From the NCBI GenBank assembly GCA_019359495.1, contig JAHHHF010000094.1, forward strand, positions 1 to 64,000: a stretch of DNA of 64,000 nucleotides, given 5' to 3'. The notes under the pieces are model-generated. The model saw only the letters and a program-made list of their open reading frames with translations. It was not told the DNA's origin and searched no databases. This DNA is from Goleter apudmare HA4340-LM2. Lineage in GTDB: Bacteria > Cyanobacteriota > Cyanobacteriia > Cyanobacteriales > Nostocaceae. The position numbers and the translations under genes are program-made. Below, in pieces: positions 25,093-35,783 of this stretch (positions within the stretch are counted from its first letter, which is position 1; the number at the start of each line of letters is the position of its first letter).

Positions 25093-26100
25093 CTATGCTA
25101 CAGGAGTAGCGGAAGCTTTGCTTTCCAGGGTAGCTAGTCTTTCAGCTAAGAGTTTTTCCAGAGTAACGAGTGCTTTGGTAAAGCCCTCAATGCCCTCAGA
25201 TAGTTTTTCATGGGCCATGCGGTCAGCAGCGTGCATCTTGTCGTAGTTAGCCTTATCTACATTGATTTTTTCAATGTTTAAAGTTGCTGCTTTGGCGGGG
25301 TCTAATTTGCGTGGTAGTTCGGCCACAGTTGCTTGTAATTCCGCTAACAGGGAGGGGGAAATAGTCAACAAGTCACTACCTGCAAGTTCGATGATTTCCC
25401 CAATGTTACGGAAACTAGCTCCCATAACTTCGGTTTTATAGCCGAATTTCTTGTAGTAGTTGTAGATTGTCGTGACAGACAACACACCTGGATCTTCCAC
25501 AGCCGGATAGTCCTGACCAGTTTCTTTCTTGTACCAGTCCAGAATCCGCCCTACGAATGGAGAAATCAGAGTGACACCAGCTTCCGCACAGGCGATCGCT
25601 TGGTGGATACCAAATAGTAAAGTTAGGTTACAGTGGATACCTTCTTTTTCTAGAATTTCCGCAGCGCGAATGCCTTCCCAGGTAGTAGCTATTTTGATTA
25701 GTACCCTTTCTGGGCCTACTCCAGCCGCTTTGTATTGAGCAATCAATTCTCTGGCCTTGGCTAAGGTAGCTTCTGTATCGTAAGACAGTCGGGCATCCAC
25801 TTCTGTAGATACCCGGCCAGGAATAATTTGTAAAATCTTGAGTCCAAAGGACACTGCTAAACGGTCAAAAGCCAGAGAAACTATCTGTGCTTGGCTTGCA
25901 CCAGCACCTGCGTCTTTTTTAGCTTGCAACAGGGTTTGGTCAACAATTTCTTGATATTCTGGCATCTGCGCCGCCGCAGTAATCAGTGAGGGATTGGTGG
26001 TAGCGTCTTGGGGTTTGAATTTTTCAATCGCTTGGATATCACCTGTATCTGCGACTACAACTGTGATCTCTCGCAATTGTTCCAGTAAATTCTTAGACAT
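25093..26100 (-). CDS. tal: Transaldolase
   Basis: Moves a dihydroxyacetone unit between sugar phosphates in the oxidative pentose phosphate pathway. 335 residues, TalB-type. The Schiff-base Lys lies in [12 protein letters not shown] (about 135). Flanking motifs [32 protein letters not shown] and NLTLLFG are all present. In cyanobacteria this pathway powers night and heterocyst metabolism. The NAD-type gap gene lies 0.5 kb upstream on the same strand. Confidence 0.97.
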   Translation of the reverse strand: MSKNLLEQLREITVVVADTGDIQAIEKFKPQDATTNPSLITAAAQMPEYQEIVDQTLLQAKKDAGAGASQAQIVSLAFDRLAVSFGLKILQIIPGRVSTEVDARLSYDTEATLAKARELIAQYKAAGVGPERVLIKIATTWEGIRAAEILEKEGIHCNLTLLFGIHQAIACAEAGVTLISPFVGRILDWYKKETGQDYPAVEDPGVLSVTTIYNYYKKFGYKTEVMGASFRNIGEIIELAGSDLLTISPSLLAELQATVAELPRKLDPAKAATLNIEKINVDKANYDKMHAADRMAHEKLSEGIEGFTKALVTLEKLLAERLATLESKASATPVA

Positions 26101-26613
26101 AGTTTACCTCTTGAATTTTGTTTGCTCAGGACTCAGACTTTTTGGTTTTAATGCATCTGATGAATTGGACATAGGAAAGAACTTATTACCCATACCCCAT
26201 TGCCAATTCTCCTAATTCCTACTCCCTCCAGGAGGGGGCTGCGAGTTCCCTATTAGCAGTCCTCAGACAACTTAGGTTACTCATCTATTTTCTTCGTCAT
26301 TACTGATTAGGAACTACACCTTAAGAATTTCGCAAACATTCCTAGCTGTACCCTCCAGCCCTATTCTAGGCACGCGATGTCCAGATTAGTTGTGTGATTG
26401 CTTGCAGTTTGGTTAAATCATTTTGCTATTTTGGGGGATGTCTGGAGCGATCGCCAAATTTTGAATGAGGTATCTTTTTTTTCAGTCTGTACTGGAATTA
26501 TGGCAAACCAGAAGATATCTGGCGGAGATTAGCAGTAGCTAATTTAGCGATCTTGATTTGCAATAGTCAAAAGTCAATAGTTCTTCACTAATGACTCATG
26601 ACTAATGGCTAAA
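26101..26613. other. Intergenic region between tal and gap
   Basis: Holds the tal promoter region, a short hairpin (CCCTCCAGGAGGG near 26223) and HIP1-related octamers. No ORF with a ribosome-binding site was recognised. Confidence 0.4.
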
Positions 26614-27714
<1,101 letters not shown>

Positions 27715-27795
27715 TTACTCTTTACTTTACTGATCCTGACAGCCCCAGTCAGCTAAAGCATATTTGCTTGGCATCTTTTAAGAATTGCACCGCTC

Positions 27796-27907
27796 ATACC
27801 ATTTCACTTTAATAATCATACTAATACGTTCTAATACGTTGGAGAGGGCACGGAGACCGCGCCCCTACGAAAAATCTATGTGTATCAAGATTTCGGTGAA
27901 TTGGTAT
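27796..27907. mobile_element. MITE-like element, ATACCAATTC family
   Basis: A 112-bp segment with near-perfect 12-bp inverted ends (ATACCATTTCAC and GTGAATTGGTAT). It encloses a GC-rich block (GGGCACGGAGACCGCGCCCC). The termini match those of the element at 50647-50756, so both look like members of one non-autonomous family. Confidence 0.55.
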
Positions 27908-28021
27908 CAGATGTCACTCCAGCAGAAAGGCTCCTTTCCATAACTTAACAAGAGCAACCAAGATTTTTTGGTTAAGCCCTATGATTGGTTAAAATGCATA
28001 CTGCATCCGGGAATGTCAGGA

Positions 28022-28561
28022 ATGTCCAATCTTCTGAAGCGTAAATCTCGCAAACACCAACTTAAACGTCCCCCCTTTGGCTTACTTTTAGTAGTTTTAG
28101 CTTGGAGTCTGTCTATGGGTTGGCTTCTAGCCTTGGCTAGCAACGCCCAAGGTGTGACTCCGGTGGCGGAAATTGGCACCGTTGATGTAGTGCCTGCACA
28201 ATATCAACTAGGGCAAGAACTGTATTTAGAAAACTGTGCGACTTGTCACATTGGCTTACCACCAGCAGTTTTACCCACTCAAACCTGGCGAAATCTTCTG
28301 CAAGACTCGCAACACTACGGTGTACAACTCAAGCCTTTAGTTGATCCACCACGGATTTTGGTATGGCGGTATTTGCAAACTTTCTCTCGTTCCCAACGAC
28401 AAGACGAAGATACACCCTATCGCGTCAACAACTCGCGTTATTTCAAAGCTTTGCATCCAGGCATCAAGCTTCCACGCCCCACCCAGGTGAGCAGCTGTGT
28501 TGGCTGTCATCCTAGCGCCAGTGATTTCAATTTTCGCCGCCTCAGCCCGGAGTGGAATTAA
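28022..28561 (+). CDS. Secreted dihaem c-type cytochrome
   Basis: A 179-residue membrane-anchored or exported protein. The N-terminus is basic, then comes one hydrophobic helix (GLLLVVLAWSLSMGWLLALA). Two CxxCH haem sites follow: CATCH (about 72) and CVGCH (about 158). The spacing is typical of cyanobacterial dihaem cytochromes of unknown partner. The ATG at 28022 follows GGGA at 9 nt; ATG 28013 is an alternative. It probably carries electrons on the lumenal or periplasmic side. Confidence 0.85.
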   Translation: MSNLLKRKSRKHQLKRPPFGLLLVVLAWSLSMGWLLALASNAQGVTPVAEIGTVDVVPAQYQLGQELYLENCATCHIGLPPAVLPTQTWRNLLQDSQHYGVQLKPLVDPPRILVWRYLQTFSRSQRQDEDTPYRVNNSRYFKALHPGIKLPRPTQVSSCVGCHPSASDFNFRRLSPEWN

Positions 28562-28928
28562 GGCATGGGGTTTCGACTCCGCTCAACCCAAGGGCATGGG
28601 GAATGGGGCATAGGAGGATGAGGAAGAACAGGAATATTTCCTTACTCTCCCATCTTCCCACTCCCCCATCCCCCGTGGGTTGAGCGAAGTCGAAACCCAC
28701 CTCCTCTTCTGCGCCAGTCGGGGGCAAAATGATACTATTAAAGCAGTCGAAATATAAGATATAAGATCAAATCAATCATTGAGCAGGCTGATTGGCTAGC
28801 CATTCTGCTGTTGAGTTAACTCTTATTTCATACCCATCCACAACCAAGACGGCTGGGCTGAGTTAAATTCTGATAATCTATGCCAAACCTTTAATTCTCA
28901 TCCCCTTGATTTAGTGCCATAACTTGCC
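28562..28928. other. Intergenic region upstream of secA with inverted repeat
   Basis: GGGTTTCGACTCCGCTCAACCC (about 28568) and its reverse GGGTTGAGCGAAGTCGAAACCC (about 28676) form a long inverted repeat around a C/T-rich centre. The last 200 bases are AT-rich and should carry the secA promoter. Confidence 0.5.
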
Positions 28929-31721
28929 ATGCTAAAAACTTTGTTGGGCGATCCCAACGCTCGTAAACTTAAAAAATACCAACCTTTCATTACAGACATT
29001 AACCTCTTGGAAGAGGACATTAAAGTACTTTCCGATGAGGAGTTAAAAGGCAAAACAGCAGAGTTTCAACAACGGCTGGCCAAGGGCGAAACCCTGGATG
29101 AGATCTTGCCAGAAGCTTTTGCGGTCGTCCGGGAAGCAGGACGCCGGGTTTTGGGCTTGCGCCACTTTGATGTGCAAATGTTAGGTGGTATCATTCTGCA
29201 CACAGGGCAAATAGCGGAAATGAAGACCGGGGAAGGTAAAACCTTGGTGGCAACATTGCCCAGTTATTTGAATGCTCTAACTGGCAAAGGTGTACACGTG
29301 ATCACCGTCAATGATTACCTGGCTCGTCGGGACGCGGAATGGATGGGACAGGTACATCGCTTTTTGGGGTTGAGTGTGGGGCTGATTCAAGCCAACATGA
29401 TTCCTAGTGAACGGCAGAAAAATTATGACTGTGATATTACTTACGTCACCAACAGTGAAGTAGGTTTCGACTACCTCCGGGACAACATGGCTACATCGAT
29501 GGCGGATGTAGTACAACGCCCGTTTAATTACTGCGTAATTGACGAGGTAGACTCAATTCTGATTGATGAAGCCCGGACACCTTTGATTATTTCTGGTCAG
29601 GTGGAAAGACCGACAGAAAAATACCTGCAAGCTGCCGAAATTGCCTTCACTTTGCAAAAAGATGAGCATTACGAGGTAGATGAGAAAGCCCGTAACGTGC
29701 TATTGACAGATGAAGGCTTTGCCGAAGCAGAAGAACTGTTGGGAGTGACAGACTTATTTGATCCAGATGACCCGTGGGCACACTTTGTTTTCAATGCCAT
29801 TAAAGCCAAAGAACTGTTCCTCAAAGACGTAAACTACATTGTCCGCAATGGGGAAGTGGTAATTGTCGATGAATTTACTGGTCGGGTATTACCCGGACGG
29901 CGTTGGAGTGATGGACTACACCAGGCGATTGAAGCCAAAGAACATGTAGATATTCAGCCAGAAACCCAAACTCTGGCGACGATTACTTACCAAAACCTGT
30001 TTTTGCTCTATCCTAAACTGGGTGGAATGACCGGAACCGCGAAGACAGAAGAACCAGAATTTGAAAAAATTTATAAGCTGGAAGTCGCGGTCATACCTAC
30101 CAACAGAATCAGAAAACGCCAAGACTGGTCTGACATGGTATTTAAAACAGAACCAGGCAAATGGCAAGCGATCGCTAGAGAATGTGCCGAAATGCACGAA
30201 CTGGGTAGACCAGTGCTAGTGGGTACCACCAGCGTGGAAAAATCGGAATATCTCAGCCAACTGCTCAAACAGATGGAGATTCCCCACGAATTACTCAACG
30301 CCCGACCAGAAAACGTGGAACGGGAAGCAGAAATTGTGGCACAGGCGGGGCGCAGAGGTGCTGTTACCATCGCCACCAACATGGCTGGTAGAGGTACGGA
30401 TATTATCCTGGGTGGTAACTCAGAATATATGGCGCGTCTGAAGTTGCGGGAATACTTCATGCCCCGGATTGTCCTCCCAGAAGACGAAGACACCTTCGGC
30501 GTGCAAAGGGCGGCTGGTTTACCAGCAGGACATGGTGGCGGACAAGGATTTGTCCCCGGCAAAAAAGTCAAAACTTGGCGGGCATCACCAGAAATCTTCC
30601 CCACCCAGTTGAGCAAAGATGCTGAACAACAGCTCAAAGAAGCGGTAGAAGTAGCGGTGAAAGAATATGGCGATCGCAGCTTACCAGAATTGGAAGCAGA
30701 GGAAAAGGTGGCGGTAGCTGCTGAAAAAGCCCCTACCAATGACCCAGTAATTCAAAAATTACGCGCCGCCTATAACCGCATCAAACAAGAATACGAACAA
30801 TTCACCGAACGCGAACATAATGAAGTCGTAGAACTCGGCGGATTGCACGTTATCGGTACAGAACGGCACGAATCCCGCCGCATCGACAACCAGTTACGCG
30901 GACGGGCGGGAAGACAAGGCGACCCTGGTTCCACAAGATTCTTCCTGAGTTTAGAAGATAACCTACTACGGATCTTTGGTGGCGATCGCGTTGCTGGTTT
31001 AATGAATGCCTTCAACGTCGAAGAAGACATGCCCATTGAATCGGGAATGCTGACCCGCAGCTTGGAAGGCGCCCAGAAAAAAGTCGAAACCTACTACTAC
31101 GACATCCGTAAACAGGTATTTGAGTACGACGAGGTGATGAACAACCAACGTCGCGCCATCTACGCCGAACGCCGTCGCGTACTCGAAGGTCAAGACTTGA
31201 AAGAACAGGTGATCAAGTACGCCGAAAAAACGATGGACGACATCGTTGACTACTACATCAACCCAGACTTACCCTCAGAAGAGTGGGACTTAGAAAAGTT
31301 GGTAGATAAAGTCAAAGAATTTGTCTATCTGCTGGCGGACATGCAACCAGATCATTTAGTGGATATGTCCGTCACCGAGATCAAAGCCTTCCTCCATGAA
31401 CAGGTGCGAATTGCTTACGATATTAAAGAAGCAGAGATTGACCAAATTCAGCCCGGTTTAATGCGCCAAGCCGAACGTTTCTTTATCTTGCAACGCATTG
31501 ATACCCTGTGGCGAGAACACCTGCAACAAATGGACGCCCTACGCGAATCTGTGGGACTGCGTGGCTACGGTCAAAAAGACCCACTGATTGAGTACAAGAG
31601 CGAAGGCTATGAACTTTTCTTGGATATGATGGTGAATATCCGCCGCGATGTGGTATATTCCCTGTTCATGTTCCAACCCCAGCCCCAGCCGACAGTGCAG
31701 GCGTCTTCAGAGATGGTTTAA
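28929..31721 (+). CDS. secA: Preprotein translocase ATPase SecA
   Basis: Motor that pushes preproteins through SecYEG in thylakoid and plasma membranes. 930 residues. Walker [12 protein letters not shown] (about 98-108), the [14 protein letters not shown] motif (about 205), [14 protein letters not shown], and [20 protein letters not shown] are all present. An insertion of about 100 residues in the second nucleotide-binding domain ([18 protein letters not shown] onward) is characteristic of cyanobacterial SecA. The C-terminal zinc-binding tail of other bacteria is absent. Confidence 0.98.
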   Translation: MLKTLLGDPNARKLKKYQPFITDINLLEEDIKVLSDEELKGKTAEFQQRLAKGETLDEILPEAFAVVREAGRRVLGLRHFDVQMLGGIILHTGQIAEMKTGEGKTLVATLPSYLNALTGKGVHVITVNDYLARRDAEWMGQVHRFLGLSVGLIQANMIPSERQKNYDCDITYVTNSEVGFDYLRDNMATSMADVVQRPFNYCVIDEVDSILIDEARTPLIISGQVERPTEKYLQAAEIAFTLQKDEHYEVDEKARNVLLTDEGFAEAEELLGVTDLFDPDDPWAHFVFNAIKAKELFLKDVNYIVRNGEVVIVDEFTGRVLPGRRWSDGLHQAIEAKEHVDIQPETQTLATITYQNLFLLYPKLGGMTGTAKTEEPEFEKIYKLEVAVIPTNRIRKRQDWSDMVFKTEPGKWQAIARECAEMHELGRPVLVGTTSVEKSEYLSQLLKQMEIPHELLNARPENVEREAEIVAQAGRRGAVTIATNMAGRGTDIILGGNSEYMARLKLREYFMPRIVLPEDEDTFGVQRAAGLPAGHGGGQGFVPGKKVKTWRASPEIFPTQLSKDAEQQLKEAVEVAVKEYGDRSLPELEAEEKVAVAAEKAPTNDPVIQKLRAAYNRIKQEYEQFTEREHNEVVELGGLHVIGTERHESRRIDNQLRGRAGRQGDPGSTRFFLSLEDNLLRIFGGDRVAGLMNAFNVEEDMPIESGMLTRSLEGAQKKVETYYYDIRKQVFEYDEVMNNQRRAIYAERRRVLEGQDLKEQVIKYAEKTMDDIVDYYINPDLPSEEWDLEKLVDKVKEFVYLLADMQPDHLVDMSVTEIKAFLHEQVRIAYDIKEAEIDQIQPGLMRQAERFFILQRIDTLWREHLQQMDALRESVGLRGYGQKDPLIEYKSEGYELFLDMMVNIRRDVVYSLFMFQPQPQPTVQASSEMV

Positions 31722-31781
31722 CGTAGGGGCGTAGGCTGTGCCTTCCCGTAGGGTACGGTTGTTCGCCCTGCTCGTACTACA

Positions 31782-31910
31782 GAACTAGATACAGAAACAT
31801 GCGATCGCATCATTGAAATGGCTTGGGAAGACACAACACATTTGTGAAGCGATCAAACCTGAATTTGGAAGTTTGAAAAAAACAACAGATTATTTGATAG
31901 CGAAGCGCAA
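31782..31910 (+). pseudogene. Broken copy of the DUF2805 gene
   Basis: Reads ELDTETCDRIIEMAWED, then diverges with TTHL and a stop. The first ~50 bases are nearly identical to the start of the intact DUF2805 gene at 34040. A single-base frameshift restores EAIKPEFGSLKK-like homology further on. It is a decayed duplicate, in direct orientation with the intact gene 2.2 kb away. Confidence 0.75.
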
Positions 31911-31924
31911 GTACTATACCGATT

Positions 31925-32413
31925 TAGAAACCGGGTTTCTTGTGCTGAGAACCGATATTTTCGTGAGATAGCTATAAAGAAACCCGGTTTCTCGCTGGGT
32001 TTCTTGTGCTGAGAACCGATATTTTCGTAAGATAGCTATAAAGAAACCCGGTTTCTCGCTGGGTTTCTTGTGCTGAGAACCGATATTTTCGTGAGATAGC
32101 TATAAAGAAACCCGGTTTCTCGCTGGGTTTCTTGTGCTGAGAACCGATATTTTCGTGAGATAGCTATAAAGAAACCCGGTTTCTCGCTGGGTTTCTTGTG
32201 CTGAGAACCGATATTTTCGTGAGATAGCTATAAAGAAACCCGGTTTCTCGCTGGGTTTCTTGTGCTGAGAACCGATATTTTCGTGAGATAGCTATAAAGA
32301 AACCCGGTTTCTCGCTGGGTTTCTTGTGCTGAGAACCGATATTTTCGTGAGATAGCTATAAAGAAACCCGGTTTCTCGTGCTGAGAACCGATAAAGAAAC
32401 CCGGTTTCTCGCT
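31925..32413. repeat. Tandem array of a 64-bp REP-like palindromic unit
   Basis: The unit begins GGGTTTCTTGTGCTGAGAAC, includes GATATTTTCGTGAGATAGC, and ends AAGAAACCCGGTTTCTCGCT. Copies start at 31933, 31997, 32061, 32125, 32189, 32253 and 32317, and are identical except for one base. An eighth copy is shortened. Across each junction AAGAAACCC pairs with GGGTTTCTT, giving a hairpin per unit. There are no spacers of changing sequence, so it is not CRISPR. It ends 60 bp before a RAYT gene. Confidence 0.9.
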
Positions 32414-32472
32414 ACCTAGACGATCGCTAATTGGCAAAGATATAACTGTAATCAAAAGAATTATCCAATCAA

Positions 32473-33036
32473 ATGCCAATTCGTGATGTCAAGTTTCAAG
32501 CGGGAAACTACTACCATATTTACAATAGAGGTAATAACCGCCAAGCGATATTTTTTGAGCGCCAAAATTATCTATTCTTCCTACGTCTCATGGAAAGACA
32601 CCTTGTGAATAAGGGTGTAGAAATAGTTGCTTACTGCTTGATGCCAAATCATTATCACTTATTGGTTTACCTAAATACAGATAATTTATCAAACTTAATG
32701 CAGCCATTTATGCTTGCTTATACAAAAGCCATAAATAAACGTTTTAAGAGAGTTGGTTCGTTGTTTCAAGGACGTTTTCAGTCGATACATATAGATAGTA
32801 ATGAATATTTATTACACCTATCTCGATACATTCATTTAAATCCTGTTAATGCTAATTTAGTAAAAAATCCTCAAAATTGGGAATTTTCCAGCTATTCAGA
32901 ATATTTAATGCCACGCAATAATGAGATAATCAAAATTGATAAAGTTTTGCAGCACTTTGTTTCATTAGATAGTTACCGTCTATTTGTAGAATCTCCAGAT
33001 ATAGAGAAAAGATTATTTACGCCTGATGTGGATTAG
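32473..33036 (+). CDS. REP-associated tyrosine transposase (RAYT)
   Basis: Y1-type HUH single-strand nuclease of 187 residues. The HxH metal site is MPNHYHLL (His60, His62). The YHIYNRGNNRQAIF start and the probable nucleophile Tyr83 in LAYTKAINKRF are in place. The tail GSLFQGRF, then LSRYIHLNPVNANLV, is diagnostic of the IS200-like RAYT family. These enzymes bind and cut REP hairpins; the adjacent 64-bp palindrome array is the likely substrate. No inverted or direct ends of a standard IS surround it. Confidence 0.92.
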   Translation: MPIRDVKFQAGNYYHIYNRGNNRQAIFFERQNYLFFLRLMERHLVNKGVEIVAYCLMPNHYHLLVYLNTDNLSNLMQPFMLAYTKAINKRFKRVGSLFQGRFQSIHIDSNEYLLHLSRYIHLNPVNANLVKNPQNWEFSSYSEYLMPRNNEIIKIDKVLQHFVSLDSYRLFVESPDIEKRLFTPDVD

Positions 33037-33079
33037 AAACACCTCTTATCCCAAGGGTTTCGAGATTCATCCCCAATCG

Positions 33080-33245
33080 TTGTTTTGAGGGATTTTTGGT
33101 AGTGTGAGCGTCTCGCTCACGCGGGCAAGATGCCCGTACTACAGTGAGCGTCTCGCTCACGCGAGCAAGATGCCCACACTACAGTCCATCATTTTTATCT
33201 TGACAGACTACTAGTACTTGAGTTTGGACTTTTCAAACATCCTCT
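33080..33245. repeat. Inverted copy of the 15178-15320 repeat
   Basis: Reverse complement of 15178-15290 with few changes, including the terminus TTGACAGACTACTA (33200-33213) and the outer end AACATCCTCT. The internal hairpin unit (GTGAGCGTCTCGCTCAC plus GGGCAAGATGCCC) is present twice in tandem here and once in the other copy. Confidence 0.75.
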
Positions 33246-33265
33246 TAACTTCATTCTCAACGAAT

Positions 33266-33910
33266 TTAGTATGTCTGCGACTTCTTTAGCTGATTTCTCA
33301 CCCAATCACGAAATAGCTTCACTAATTCCAAATAATCCATTGTCTGGGCTTGTTGCAAAAAGTTAGCAATTTCTGGAATGGGTAAATTGACAAAAAATTG
33401 ACTCGTTTGACAAGTAATATAGGTGTCATTTTGTAATTGTTTAACCACCAGAGATACACCGTTATAAATCCAAACTTCTGCTACACCCAAATCTGCATAA
33501 ACCTGGAGACGACTTTGGGAACTACTAGTGACATCAATTTCCACAACTAAATCGGGTGCTGGATCTTGAGTTAAATCCAGTCGTTTTTTTCCCTGAACTA
33601 AAGCAATATTCCGAATGTAGAAACATTCATCTGGTTCTGCGCCACTCAGTTCAGGACGTTTCAAGGTAGTTGAACCCAAGGGTTCTATACGTATTTCTAA
33701 TTCTTCGGCAATTGTCTCAACAAAACGCCCTGCAACTTTTTTAAATCTTTCATGTTCTGGAGAAGGGGACATAATTTCTAGATAGCCACGATTGTAAGTC
33801 AAGCGCAGACGGCGATCGCTCAATTCTACTAACAGCCTTTCATAAGTCTGCCAGCTAATCCCCGACAGGTGAATCATTTCATGGGGTGGTGTCAGCAGTG
33901 TCGCAGTCAT
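33266..33910 (-). CDS. Uma2-family (DUF820) PD-(D/E)XK nuclease-like protein
   Basis: A 214-residue member of a family hugely expanded in cyanobacteria. Motifs: YEIMSPSPEHERFKK-type segment (LEIMSPSPEHERF, about 45-57), the central PDLVVEIDVTSSSQSR (Asp/Glu of the restriction-endonuclease core) and LGVAEVWIYNG. Biological role unknown; many copies may be selfish or regulatory. It lies next to the repeat copy at 33080. Confidence 0.88.
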   Translation of the reverse strand: MTATLLTPPHEMIHLSGISWQTYERLLVELSDRRLRLTYNRGYLEIMSPSPEHERFKKVAGRFVETIAEELEIRIEPLGSTTLKRPELSGAEPDECFYIRNIALVQGKKRLDLTQDPAPDLVVEIDVTSSSQSRLQVYADLGVAEVWIYNGVSLVVKQLQNDTYITCQTSQFFVNLPIPEIANFLQQAQTMDYLELVKLFRDWVRNQLKKSQTY

Positions 33911-34031
33911 AGGTTCAACCGAAAATCTGGTGGCTTTATTTTAGAATATTATCGTGAGATTTTGAGGCGATCGCACTCAAGCAACTCATGCTACATACAA
34001 TAATTAGTATAAAGTAGAAACGTTTTTGAAC

Positions 34032-34286
34032 ATGAAGCTACCGGAACTAGATACGGAAACATGCGATCGCATCATTGAAATGGCATGGGAAGACAGAACA
34101 CCTTTTGAAGCCATTGCAGCGCAATTTGGCCTGCAAGAAAAACAGGTAATTGCTTTAATGCGGCGGGAAATGAAACCATCCAGTTTTCAGATGTGGCGCG
34201 AGAGAGTCACTAAACGGAAAACAAAGCATTTCCATCAGCGAGACTTTACGGCGGGTAGATTTAAGTCACAGAATCAAAAAACATGA
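34032..34286 (+). CDS. DUF2805 (TIGR03643-type) small protein
   Basis: An 84-residue, probably DNA-binding HTH-like protein. CDRIIEMAWEDRTPFEAIAA and KQVIALMRREMKPSSFQMWR are the family signature. The ATG at 34032 was chosen over a TTG 6 nt earlier. Its TGA overlaps the ATG of the photolyase gene by 4 nt, so the two are co-translated. The constant pairing suggests a role connected to light repair or its expression. Function unproven. Confidence 0.85.
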   Translation: MKLPELDTETCDRIIEMAWEDRTPFEAIAAQFGLQEKQVIALMRREMKPSSFQMWRERVTKRKTKHFHQRDFTAGRFKSQNQKT

Positions 34287-35779
34287 TAGGAATTTGGATA
34301 TTAGGTGATCAACTTTGGCGACAACAAGCAGCTTTACAAAGTTGCGCTGTTCAGGAGAATCTACCTGTAATTTTTGTTGAGTCGCTACAATACGTCCAAG
34401 CAAGACCCTATCATCAGCAAAAGCTAGTTTTGATTTGGTCAGCAATGCGACATTTTGCTGAAGAAATACGACAATTAAAATATGCAGTTACTTACAAAAT
34501 AGCTGAAGATTTTCAAACGCCACTCCAAGAATGGATTGATGAAAATCAAATAACTGAATTACGGGTGATGACACCTAATGACCGACCATTCACCCAGCTA
34601 ATTCAAAATTTAGAACTTCCTTGTCAAGTCACATTAATTCCTAATAATCATTTTCTATGGAGTACAGAGGAATTTAATAATTATGCTCAAGGGCGCAAGC
34701 GCCTGTTAATGGAAGATTTTTATCGCCAAGGTAGGCGACGTTTCCAAATTTTGATGGAGAAAGACCAACCAGTTGGGGGAAAGTGGAATTTAGATAAAGA
34801 AAATCGTCAACCACCCAAAGGTAAATTAAATACACCACCTGCAAAATGGTTTGCACCAGATGAGATTACACTAGATGCGATCGCCAAAGTGAAGTCTCTT
34901 GATATTTCTACCTTTGGGGAAGTAGAACCTTTTTATTGGGCGGTAAATCGTGAACAAGCACTGCAAGTATTAGACTGGTTTATTCAACATCGTCTCAGAC
35001 AGTTTGGCCCCTATCAAGATGCAATGCTAACAGGAGAAGCAACAATGTGGCACGCGCTGCTTTCTCCTTATTTAAATATCGGTTTATTGCAACCTTTAGA
35101 AGTAATCCAAACAGCCGAAACAGCTTATCAACAACACCAACTACCTTTAAATAGCGTCGAAGGTTTTATTCGTCAGGTATTGGGTTGGCGAGAATATATG
35201 CATGGTATTTATCACTATGTAGATACAGATTACCCAGAAAAAAATTGGTTTAACCACACGCAACCACTACCAGAATTTTTCTGGACAGGTAAAACCAAAA
35301 TGAATTGTTTACACCAAATTATTACCCAAGTACAAAGAACTGGTTACGCCCATCATATCCAGCGTTTAATGGTGTTGAGTAATTTTGCTTTGATTGCTGG
35401 AATATCACCCCAAGAAGTAGAAAATTGGTTTCATGCAGCATTTATTGATGCTTATGACTGGGTAATGCAAACTAATGTTATTGGTATGGGTTTATTTGCT
35501 GATGGTGGAGTGTTAGCATCAAAACCCTATGCTGCTTCGGCAAATTATATTAATAAAATGAGCGACTATTGCAAAAGTTGTGTTTATAGTCATAAAGAAC
35601 GTGTAGGAGAAAAAGCTTGTCCCTTTAACTTCTTTTATTGGAACTTTCTTGACCAACACCGCGATAAATTACAGACTCAAGGAAGGATGAGCTTTATTTT
35701 AAAAAACTTAGATAAAATGTCTAATGAAGAATTAAATTCTCTTCGTCAACAAGCTCAAGACTGGCATAGAGAGTGTTAA
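34283..35779 (+). CDS. Iron-sulfur bacterial cryptochrome/photolyase (FeS-BCP)
   Basis: A 498-residue flavoprotein of the CryPro/FeS-BCP class, whose studied members repair (6-4) photoproducts. The N-terminal Rossmann part opens IGIWILGDQL. The FAD domain includes VEGFIRQVLGWREYMHGIYH. The 4Fe-4S ligands appear as Cys near 341 (MNCLHQ), the CKSC pair (about 430/433) and Cys near 445 (CPFNFFYW). Lumazine-type antenna use is known in the class. It is translationally coupled to DUF2805. Confidence 0.93.
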   Translation: MIGIWILGDQLWRQQAALQSCAVQENLPVIFVESLQYVQARPYHQQKLVLIWSAMRHFAEEIRQLKYAVTYKIAEDFQTPLQEWIDENQITELRVMTPNDRPFTQLIQNLELPCQVTLIPNNHFLWSTEEFNNYAQGRKRLLMEDFYRQGRRRFQILMEKDQPVGGKWNLDKENRQPPKGKLNTPPAKWFAPDEITLDAIAKVKSLDISTFGEVEPFYWAVNREQALQVLDWFIQHRLRQFGPYQDAMLTGEATMWHALLSPYLNIGLLQPLEVIQTAETAYQQHQLPLNSVEGFIRQVLGWREYMHGIYHYVDTDYPEKNWFNHTQPLPEFFWTGKTKMNCLHQIITQVQRTGYAHHIQRLMVLSNFALIAGISPQEVENWFHAAFIDAYDWVMQTNVIGMGLFADGGVLASKPYAASANYINKMSDYCKSCVYSHKERVGEKACPFNFFYWNFLDQHRDKLQTQGRMSFILKNLDKMSNEELNSLRQQAQDWHREC

Positions 35780-35783
35780 CTAG

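Noticed and set aside
31925-32413. Tandem repeats suggesting a CRISPR array
   Set aside because: The repeats are contiguous 64-bp units without variable spacers, and no cas gene is nearby.
32228-32479. 83-residue minus-strand ORF over the tandem repeat
   Set aside because: The encoded peptide repeats itself (ETGFLYSYLTKISVLSTRNP) because the DNA does, so it is an artefact of the array.
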